NCBI GenBank assembly: GCA_025450035.1
Contig: JANWIF010000130.1
Location: forward strand, 1-41,979
DNA from: Gemmatimonadaceae bacterium
GTDB lineage: Bacteria; Gemmatimonadota; Gemmatimonadetes; Gemmatimonadales; Gemmatimonadaceae
DNA length: 41,979 nt
Direction: 5' to 3'
The notes under the pieces: model-generated
Databases searched by the model: none
The model's input: the letters and a program-made list of their open reading frames with translations, nothing else
Told to the model about the DNA's origin: nothing
Part shown: in pieces, positions 1 through 6,177 of the stretch
Position numbering within the stretch: position 1 is the first letter of the stretch
How the letters are laid out: every line of letters starts with the position of its first letter
Made by a program: the position numbers and the translations under genes

Positions 1-2
1 AC

Positions 3-875
3 TCGTGCGCCTATTTCCAGACCGGCACCGAAGATATACACGCGGCACAGGTGGCGAAACTCGATCTCCTCTGTCGCAAGCTGCGCTTGCGCCCGGGTGA
101 ACGGCTGCTCGACATCGGCTGCGGCTGGGGCGGGCTCATCCGCCACGCGGCGCGCGAATACGGCGTCGACGCGTTAGGCATCACCCTCAGCGAACAACAG
201 GCGGCGGAGGCGCGGGATCGTATCGCCTCAGAAGGCCTGGGGGGGCGCTGCCGCGTGGAAGTACGCGACTATCGCGACCTGCCCGAAGGCGTGATGTTCG
301 ACAAAGTCGTGAGCGTGGGGATGTTCGAGCACGTGGGCCGTTCGCGCCTCGCCGAGTATTTCCGTACGGCGGCACGGCTCACGCGCCCGGGTGGACTGTT
401 CCTGAACCACGGTATCGTGCGCGCTCGCGAGAAGGGATCGGTCGTACTGGCACTCGCGCGGCGCGCACTCTGGCGGCAGGGCGAGTTCATGCAACGCTAC
501 GTGTTTCCCGATGGCGAACTCGTGCCGGTCGACGTCGCTGTGCGCTGTGGCGAGCGGGCGGGACTCGAGACGCGCGACATGGAATCGCTGCGCGAACATT
601 ACGTCCTCACGCTGCGCCAGTGGGTGAGTCGTCTCGAGCGGGCCCGCGAGGCGGCGGCCGCGCTCGTGGGTGAGCAGGCGTATCGCGTGTGGCGACTCTA
701 CATGTCGGCCTCCGCGTACGCCTTCGCGAGCGGACGCATTGGGCTGGCGCAGGTACTCTTCGCGCGCCCCGACGAGCGGGGACGCGTGTCGCTGCCGCGC
801 ACCCGGGCCGATATCTACATGGGTGCGCCCGCCGCGCGGATTCGTCAATCGAGCCCGCCGGTTCGGTCCGCATGA
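3..875 (+). CDS. cfa: Cyclopropane-fatty-acyl-phospholipid synthase family methyltransferase, 5' end cut by window
   Basis: SAM-dependent methyltransferase that would add a methylene group across double bonds of membrane phospholipid acyl chains. The reading frame is open to the window edge, and the residues before the GTG at 51 (SCAYFQTGTEDIHAAQ) match the family's usual approach to the SAM fold, so this is a truncated gene and 51 is not its start. Visible motifs are the SAM-binding LLDIGCGWGGL, the VGMFEHVG segment typical of the family, FLNHGIVR, FMQRYVFPDGELVPV and the C-terminal REHYVLTLRQW. Stop is TGA at 873-875. A GTTAGGC heptamer lies at 173-179 (Ala-Leu-Gly). The family call is secure; the exact product (cyclopropane versus another methylated fatty acid) is not shown by the sequence. 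Confidence 0.9.
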   Translation, partial: SCAYFQTGTEDIHAAQVAKLDLLCRKLRLRPGERLLDIGCGWGGLIRHAAREYGVDALGITLSEQQAAEARDRIASEGLGGRCRVEVRDYRDLPEGVMFDKVVSVGMFEHVGRSRLAEYFRTAARLTRPGGLFLNHGIVRAREKGSVVLALARRALWRQGEFMQRYVFPDGELVPVDVAVRCGERAGLETRDMESLREHYVLTLRQWVSRLERAREAAAALVGEQAYRVWRLYMSASAYAFASGRIGLAQVLFARPDERGRVSLPRTRADIYMGAPAARIRQSSPPVRSA

Positions 876-948
876 GGTGCCACTTGGCGCGCGCTAATCG
901 CTCCGTATAGACTGTGGGAGTGGCGACTCGAACAACGTGAGCGCAACC

Positions 949-1941
949 ATGCGCGCCGTCGTGATTACGCGGCCGGGTCCGGCGGACGCGTTGGACGTAC
1001 GCGACGTGCCGCGCCCGGTACCCGGCTACGGTCAGGTGCTGGTGCGCGTCCACGCGACCGCCGTCAATCGCGCCGACATCCTCCAGCGCGAGGGTCGCTA
1101 TCCGGCCCCGCCCGACGCCCCTGCCGACATTCCCGGCCTGGAGTTCGCCGGCGAGATCGCGGCCCTGGGCCCGGGCGTGCGCGACTGGCGCGAGGGCCAG
1201 GCTGTCTTTGGCCTAACTGGAGGCGGGAGCTACGCCGAGTATCTGGTCACCCACGAGCGGCTGCTCGCCGGCATCCCCGACGGCCTGTCGTGGACCGATG
1301 CGGCGGCGATCCCGGAGGCGTTCATTACCGCCCACGATGCCTTGGTCTGGGGCGCAGCCCTGCATTCGGGGGAACGCGTGCTCGTGCACGCCGTTGGCAG
1401 CGGCGTCGGCCTGGCCGCCGTGCAGCTCGTGCGAACCATGGGAGGCGTGCCGTTCGGCAGTGCGCGGCAATCGTACAAGGTCGACGCTGCCCGCGAGTTC
1501 GGCCTGCAGGATGGGGTCGTGGTCGGATCCGACCTCGGTCCGTTAGTCGCGCAGGCGCGAGCATGGGGCGACGGACAGGGAATGGATGTCGTGCTCGACC
1601 TGCTCGGTGGGCCGTACGTGACTGCCGGCATCGAGTGCCTGCGCATTCGCGGACGGCTCATGCTCATCGGGACGCTCGCGGGGCGTGAGGCCACGATTCC
1701 TGTCGGGCGCGTACTGTCATCGCGTCTCACGATTCGGGGCACCGTGCTTCGCGCCCGCCCGCTCGAGGAAAAGATTGCGGCGACCCGCGCCTTCGTGCAC
1801 GACGTCGTTCCGCTGATCCAGCGTCGCCTGCTGCGGGCGGTCGTGGACAGCGTGTTCCCGCTGGACGGCGTTCGTGACGCTCACCGGCGCCTGGAATCGA
1901 ACGCGACAGTGGGGAAGGTCGTGCTCGCTATTCACGACTGA
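949..1941 (+). CDS. NAD(P)H:quinone oxidoreductase-like MDR protein (PIG3 type)
   Basis: Medium-chain dehydrogenase/reductase of the zinc-free quinone oxidoreductase branch, about 330 aa, the usual family length; predicted to reduce quinones or enones with NADPH in the cytoplasm. It opens with MRAVVITRPG, has the family's AVNRADILQREGRYP segment near residues 38-52, PGLEFAGE near 62, and the nucleotide-binding HAVGSGVGLAAVQLV near 142-156. No zinc-ligand cluster is visible. I chose ATG 949 because homologues begin at this Met; a GTG at 937 is in frame, and neither has a good Shine-Dalgarno. It follows the CFA-synthase gene after about 70 bp in the same direction and may be co-transcribed. The true substrate cannot be read from sequence. 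Confidence 0.87.
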   Translation: MRAVVITRPGPADALDVRDVPRPVPGYGQVLVRVHATAVNRADILQREGRYPAPPDAPADIPGLEFAGEIAALGPGVRDWREGQAVFGLTGGGSYAEYLVTHERLLAGIPDGLSWTDAAAIPEAFITAHDALVWGAALHSGERVLVHAVGSGVGLAAVQLVRTMGGVPFGSARQSYKVDAAREFGLQDGVVVGSDLGPLVAQARAWGDGQGMDVVLDLLGGPYVTAGIECLRIRGRLMLIGTLAGREATIPVGRVLSSRLTIRGTVLRARPLEEKIAATRAFVHDVVPLIQRRLLRAVVDSVFPLDGVRDAHRRLESNATVGKVVLAIHD

Positions 1942-1995
1942 GCTCGCTAACGATCCACGCGGTGCTTGACGAATGGTGCAGGTCGGGCTGGATAT

Positions 1996-2790
1996 ATGTC
2001 TGCCTCTGGCGGATTCATCACCTTTCCAGCCACACTCCGCGTGATTGACCAGCCCTACCTGTCGCTCATCGTCCCCGTCTTCAATGGCGCCCTCCGCCTT
2101 CCTGGATCGCTCGAACAGCTGCGAGAGTTCCTCGGCTCGCGGCCGTACTCGTGGGAGCTGGTGCTGGTTGACGACCACAGCGACGCCGACGCCGCGGCCG
2201 CGCTCGATGCGTTCGCGAGCGAGGTTCCGTGCGTTTCCGTCCTCCGCAACGACCGCAACATGGGGAAAGGGTTTTCGGTTCGGCGCGGAATGCTCGCCGC
2301 GCACGGCGCGTATCGCGTGTTCACCGATGCCGACCTCGCGTACCCGGCCGTCGAGGTCGACAAGATTCTCGCCGCCCTGGAACGTGGCGCCGATGTGGCC
2401 GTGGCGTGTCGAGTCCTCCTCGAATCGCGATACATCATGAGCCCCAGTTTCTTCTCGTATCTGTACACGCGGCACGTTATGAGCAGGTGCTTCAACGCGC
2501 TGGTTCGCTGGACGCTCATTCCGCACGTGCTCGACACGCAGGCCGGCCTTAAGGGCTTCTCGGCGCGGGCCGCCGAGGTCGTGTTCCCACGCTTGACCAT
2601 TCCCGGATTCGCATTCGATGTGGAAGCGTTGTTGATCGCCGGCAAGCATCGGCTTCGCATCGAGCAGACCGCGGTGACCTATCGCTACGACCAGGAGCCG
2701 ACGACCGTGCGATTCACCAAGGATGCGCTGACGATGGCCCGCGACCTCGTCCGCATCGGCGTCAACCATTGGCGGAGGCGCTACGACTGA
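1996..2790 (+). CDS. GT2 glycosyltransferase, polyprenyl/dolichyl-phosphate sugar transferase type
   Basis: Family 2 glycosyltransferase of about 264 aa resembling ALG5/Dpm1-type enzymes that load a sugar from a nucleotide sugar onto polyprenyl phosphate. Visible features: SLIVPVFNGALRLPGSLEQL near the N-terminus, LVLVDDHSDAD, the NMGKGFSVRRGMLAA motif typical of this subfamily, the DAD metal-binding triad in FTDADLAYPAVEVDK, and TQAGLKGFSARAA. No C-terminal membrane helices are visible, so it is probably peripheral. ATG 1996 is preferred; TTG 1966 and GTG 2041 are alternatives. Its stop overlaps the following deacetylase frame, and the GT87 gene just beyond could use its product as donor. 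The sugar is not determinable. Confidence 0.85.
   Translation: MSASGGFITFPATLRVIDQPYLSLIVPVFNGALRLPGSLEQLREFLGSRPYSWELVLVDDHSDADAAAALDAFASEVPCVSVLRNDRNMGKGFSVRRGMLAAHGAYRVFTDADLAYPAVEVDKILAALERGADVAVACRVLLESRYIMSPSFFSYLYTRHVMSRCFNALVRWTLIPHVLDTQAGLKGFSARAAEVVFPRLTIPGFAFDVEALLIAGKHRLRIEQTAVTYRYDQEPTTVRFTKDALTMARDLVRIGVNHWRRRYD
2774..2778 (+). promoter_or_regulatory. Shine-Dalgarno GGAGG supporting a non-ATG start of the deacetylase
   Basis: A perfect GGAGG lies inside the last codons of the glycosyltransferase gene. The in-frame codon at the right distance for the deacetylase is ACG 2783 (4-nt spacer). This decides the start choice for that gene, since no ATG, GTG or TTG occurs in frame between the upstream in-frame stop (2729-2731) and GTG 2840. 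Confidence 0.5.
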
Positions 2791-3628
2791 CCTTCGTCGG
2801 CTCATCATCAACGGAGACGACTTCGGCTACACCGTCGGCGTGACGCGCGGCATCGTCGCTGCTCATGCCGCGGGCGTGCTCTCGTCCACGTCGATGCTCG
2901 CCAACATGCCCGGGTTCGGCGACGCGGTCCGCGCCGCGCGCCGGATTGCCGGTGACCGATCGCTCGGCGTGGGCCTGCACCTCAACCTTGTGCAGGGACC
3001 GCCGCTGTCGTACGTGCCAAGCCTAACCGACGCGCGGACCGGCCGCTTTCATTCGCTTGCCTCTCTGGTCGTTCGGGCACTCACGGGGCGCGTTGATCCC
3101 GACGACGTGCGCGCCGAGTGTGTCGCGCAGATCGGCGCGCTGCGCTCGGCCGGAATCGCGATCACACATCTGGACTCGCACATGCACGTGCACGCACTGC
3201 CCCACGTCTGGCGCCCGGTTGCCGAAATCGCGCGAGAGACGGGAATCCGTGCGGTGCGGTGGCCGGCCGAATCACTGCGTGTCGGACCGCTCTCGCCGGC
3301 TCGCCTATGCGTGAAGACCGTCGTTGCGTCGAGCTGGTGGATAGCGCGTCGCCGCGCGCCGGTGATGGCATCCCCTGATCACTTCATCGGCATGACACTG
3401 CAGGGCGGGAAGCACCTGGAGCCGCGACTGCTGAAGCTGCTCGACGCGTTGCGTCCCGGCGTGACCGAGCTCATGCTGCACCCCGGATATGTGGACGCCG
3501 ACCTCGAAGCGATCGATTCGTACACTTGGCAGCGCGAGCGAGAACTCGCCGCCCTGATGTCGCCGGCGGTGAAGCAGCGGCTACGGCGCGGTGACATCGA
3601 GCTGGTGCACTTCGGCGCCCTTTGCTGA
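2783..3628 (+). CDS. ChbG/HpnK (YdjC) family carbohydrate deacetylase with apparent ACG start
   Basis: Predicted metal-dependent deacetylase removing N-acetyl groups from amino sugars, about 281 aa. The metal-site residues appear as NGDDFGY near residues 10-16, GLHLNL, and the His cluster in THLDSHMHVH. The only conventional in-frame start is GTG 2840, which would delete the NGDDFG motif, so the real start must be upstream. ACG at 2783 gives MTDLRRLIINGDDFGY, sits 4 nt after a GGAGG (2774-2778), and overlaps the stop of the preceding glycosyltransferase by 8 bp. One C-to-T change would restore ATG and be silent in the upstream gene (Tyr TAC/TAT). Alternatives are translational coupling, a programmed shift or an assembly error. 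The 3' end overlaps the opposing GT87 gene by 48 bp. Family call is firm, start uncertain. Confidence 0.82.
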   Translation, partial: TTDLRRLIINGDDFGYTVGVTRGIVAAHAAGVLSSTSMLANMPGFGDAVRAARRIAGDRSLGVGLHLNLVQGPPLSYVPSLTDARTGRFHSLASLVVRALTGRVDPDDVRAECVAQIGALRSAGIAITHLDSHMHVHALPHVWRPVAEIARETGIRAVRWPAESLRVGPLSPARLCVKTVVASSWWIARRRAPVMASPDHFIGMTLQGGKHLEPRLLKLLDALRPGVTELMLHPGYVDADLEAIDSYTWQRERELAALMSPAVKQRLRRGDIELVHFGALC

Positions 3629-4783
3629 CTGCGGGCGCCGCGGCCACAACAACTCGGCTTCCATCACGAGCCATGCGAGGACGCAGGGCAGCGTCTTGAG
3701 CTTGTATTGCACGAAAATCTCGCGCTGCCACACGTGCGGCACGATTTCGGTGGAGGACAGCGACACCAGAAGCAGCGTGAGCACCAGCACCGTTGTATGC
3801 CATGCCGTGGGCTTCGCCCAGACGTACCAGATGACGATACCCGTCACCGCGATCACGAACGACGGCGACTCCGATTGCGGATTGAAAATCACCATGTACA
3901 CGAGCAGCGAGCAGAGGGCGCGCACGCGCAGGTCCTGGTCGCCCCATTCGTTCCGTCTGACAGCGATCGGCACCATGAAAATCAACGTTCCGGCCAGCTC
4001 GACCGGCCAGTTAGGCCAGGACACGTGCAGCCACATGCGCAATTGCTCCATCACGCCGCCGTAGAGGCCGCCTCCTCCCGTCCCGCCGCTCGCTGCGGCG
4101 TCGATCTGCTCGAGATGCCACCACGAGTGATACTGCGCCAACAGTGTGTGCGGCGAAACGAAGACGAGCGGCAGCGCGGCTAGCAAAAGCAGGACGCCCA
4201 CGAGCAGCGCCCCGAACCGCGCTCGGCGCGGGTGCATGACCGCAAGCACAGCCGCCGCCAGAGGGAAGATTTTCACGAAGGCACCGATGCCGATCGCCGC
4301 CGCGGCACGAAGCTGCCGCTGTTCCTCGAGGGCCACGAACGCCAGCAGCACGAGCGCCGCGATCAATGCATTGCTCTGCGCGCGTTGCAGGGAGCGCAGT
4401 ACCTCGAGGTACAGCAACGCGAGGGCCAGCGTTCCCCCATCGCCCGGCAGCATGCGCGACACCGCGTACCAGAGCAGCATGGCATTCAGCGCCGACCACA
4501 GCAGGATCGCCAGGGGCAAGGGCAGCACGGCAACCGGCGCGAAAAGTACCGCGAACGTGGGGCTGTACTTGAAAAGGTCGAGGTAGAGCAGTGGGTGCGG
4601 CGCGTATAGATCGCGCCCCGACACGAGATTCCCAAACGCCGCGCGGAAGATGCTGAAGTTGTTGTCGGCACGCAGAAATCCTTTCTGCGCCGACACCACG
4701 AGGATGCTCCCGATGTAGATCGCGAACAGAACGCGCCGCCAGAGTCGCGAGAGGTCGGCTGGTTGGGTTGTCCCGGAGGCCAT
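3581..4783 (-). CDS. GT87/DUF2029 family integral membrane glycosyltransferase
   Basis: About 400-residue polytopic membrane protein of the GT87 (DUF2029) family, whose characterised members transfer mannose or arabinose from polyprenyl-phosphate donors on the outer face of the membrane. An N-terminal helix (RVLFAIYIGSILVVSAQKG) is followed by DNNFSIFRAAFGNLVSGRDLY, the acidic-residue loop typical of such GT-C enzymes, then FKYSPTFAVLFAPVAVLPL and several more hydrophobic segments. It starts at ATG 4783, which opens the conserved region; open frame upstream lacks coding character. It is convergent with the deacetylase (48-bp overlap) and divergent from the hydrolase at 4877. A glycine-rich loop (ASGGTGGGGLYGG) lies mid-protein. 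Role in a surface glycan is inferred from context. Confidence 0.82.
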   Translation of the reverse strand: MASGTTQPADLSRLWRRVLFAIYIGSILVVSAQKGFLRADNNFSIFRAAFGNLVSGRDLYAPHPLLYLDLFKYSPTFAVLFAPVAVLPLPLAILLWSALNAMLLWYAVSRMLPGDGGTLALALLYLEVLRSLQRAQSNALIAALVLLAFVALEEQRQLRAAAAIGIGAFVKIFPLAAAVLAVMHPRRARFGALLVGVLLLLAALPLVFVSPHTLLAQYHSWWHLEQIDAAASGGTGGGGLYGGVMEQLRMWLHVSWPNWPVELAGTLIFMVPIAVRRNEWGDQDLRVRALCSLLVYMVIFNPQSESPSFVIAVTGIVIWYVWAKPTAWHTTVLVLTLLLVSLSSTEIVPHVWQREIFVQYKLKTLPCVLAWLVMEAELLWPRRPQSAKGAEVHQLDVTAP

Positions 4784-4876
4784 GGCCGGACAATGTACCG
4801 GAACGGCGCCGGAAAGAAGAGGAGTGCGGTCGCGCTCGCCATTGACGCCGCGTTCGGCGCCGGACACTGTTGGCGT

Positions 4877-5548
4877 ATGATGCGGGAACACCATCTGCCG
4901 GTTGGGCGCACGGCGCGTTTTTTCACTTTGGGCGATTCGCAGCGCGCGCCGCTCGAGGTGTGGTTCGTGTTGCACGGCTATGGTCAGCTCGCCGCGCGCT
5001 TTCTGCAGCACTTCGAGGTGCTTGACGACGGGCGCCGACTGATCGTGGCGCCCGAGGCGCTGTCGCGCTTCTACCTCGACTCTCCCGCCACGACGCACAC
5101 GCATTCGCCAGTCGGCGCCTCGTGGATGACGCGCGAAGACCGGTTGAGCGAGATCGACGATTACATCGAGTTTCTCGATGCATTGGCCGATCAAGTGCGG
5201 CGCGACGTGGGTGGGCGCCTTCCTCGTGTTGTCACGTTGGGCTTCTCGCAGGGTGTTGCCACGGCATGCCGGTGGATGGTGCGCGGCCAGACGCGCACCA
5301 ACCGGCTGGTCCTCTGGGGTGGGCCGCTTCCTCACGACCTGGATCTCGACGCACATGCGGCGGCGCTGCGCACGATGGACCTCGTCCTCGTGTGCGGAGA
5401 CGAGGACGCCCTCGTTGCGCCAGCCGCGATTGCTGAGCAGAATGAGCGTCTCGCACGCAGTTCGATTCCCGTGCGCACGGTGTCGTTCGCCGGCGGCCAT
5501 CGTATGGACGCAGATGTGCTCACCACCATTGCGGCCCCGCCGCCATAG
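4877..5548 (+). CDS. Alpha/beta hydrolase, phospholipase/carboxylesterase family
   Basis: Small cytosolic serine esterase-like protein of 223 aa. The oxyanion-region motif VLHGYGQ, nucleophile GFSQG (Ser124), acid in CGDEDALV and catalytic His in GGHRMDADV are all present and in family order, so the catalytic triad looks intact. ATG 4877 is used (a second ATG follows at 4880); no Shine-Dalgarno is visible. The start is 93 bp from the divergently transcribed GT87 gene. Related proteins hydrolyse carboxylesters, lysophospholipids or acyl-thioesters; the sequence does not say which substrate applies here. It ends 62 bp before the end of an opposing lipoprotein-like gene. Confidence 0.83.
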   Translation: MMREHHLPVGRTARFFTLGDSQRAPLEVWFVLHGYGQLAARFLQHFEVLDDGRRLIVAPEALSRFYLDSPATTHTHSPVGASWMTREDRLSEIDDYIEFLDALADQVRRDVGGRLPRVVTLGFSQGVATACRWMVRGQTRTNRLVLWGGPLPHDLDLDAHAAALRTMDLVLVCGDEDALVAPAAIAEQNERLARSSIPVRTVSFAGGHRMDADVLTTIAAPPP

Positions 5549-5610
5549 CTGGTCGACGACGGTGCCGCGGCGCTGGCGATGCTATCTACGCATCTCCCTT
5601 TACTCCCTGG

Positions 5611-6087
5611 TCAGTGAGGTGCGCCCGTATGCTCGGGCCGTATCGGTGAGGCGCTATCCCATGCCGCGATCATCGAGTCGCACGCGGTCCCGTCGCTCCC
5701 GAATTCCTGGCCGGCAAGTTTGTCTGACAATCGCTGAAGCGCATCGCTGTCCGCTCGCGTGCGGTACGCGGTATCGAGCGCGCTCCGAATACGCAGTAAG
5801 GCCTCGTCGCCGCCCAGAGCTTTCTCGAGACGAATTCCTTCACACACCACTTGTTGTTCAATGAGCGCTGGATCGACGGCGGTGAGCTGGCTTCTCACGA
5901 GCAACGTGTACCGGTCGGCGGCGTGCGGGTACGCGGCCATGCTGGCTGGCTTCGCCGCCCGATAGGACGGTGTGCGGCTGTAGCAGGCGCACGCCAGCGC
6001 CAGGACCAGCACGCGGATGCCCTGCCATGCCGTCGTCCGCGCGCAGCGGCCATCGTGGCCGCCGCGCGCCGAGTGAGTGTTAGGCAT
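5611..6087 (-). CDS. Small exported or lipoprotein-like protein of unknown function
   Basis: 158-aa protein with a basic N-terminus, a short hydrophobic stretch (IRVLVLALACACYS) ending in two cysteines, then a polar helical domain. The cysteines suggest a lipid anchor, but the lipobox is imperfect (Ala at -3). No family recognised. Its C-terminal part (RLSDKLAGQEF, followed by a Gly/Asp/Ser stretch) resembles a segment of the large lipoprotein encoded just upstream (RLDAALAGHEF), suggesting a shared module. It starts at ATG 6087 with MPNTH, whose second and third codons form a GCCTAAC heptamer, and lies 90 bp downstream of the larger gene, so co-transcription is likely. Confidence 0.6.
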   Translation of the reverse strand: MPNTHSARGGHDGRCARTTAWQGIRVLVLALACACYSRTPSYRAAKPASMAAYPHAADRYTLLVRSQLTAVDPALIEQQVVCEGIRLEKALGGDEALLRIRSALDTAYRTRADSDALQRLSDKLAGQEFGSDGTACDSMIAAWDSASPIRPEHTGAPH

Positions 6088-6177
6088 CGATCGCCTCCCA
6101 TCTCGATGCGGTGATCCGAGATTGTGTGGCAGCCCGATGTTGATGACGAGGCGGCCATGTGCTCACCCTGGCAACGA

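Noticed and set aside
1717-2811. Minus-strand open frame of ~364 codons opposite the MDR and GT2 genes
   Set aside because: Antisense to conserved motifs of the GT2 gene; not a plausible protein.
4842-4877. TTGACG (4842-4847) as promoter of a leaderless hydrolase mRNA
   Set aside because: The hexamer at proper -10 spacing (CACTGT) is too poor a match to call.
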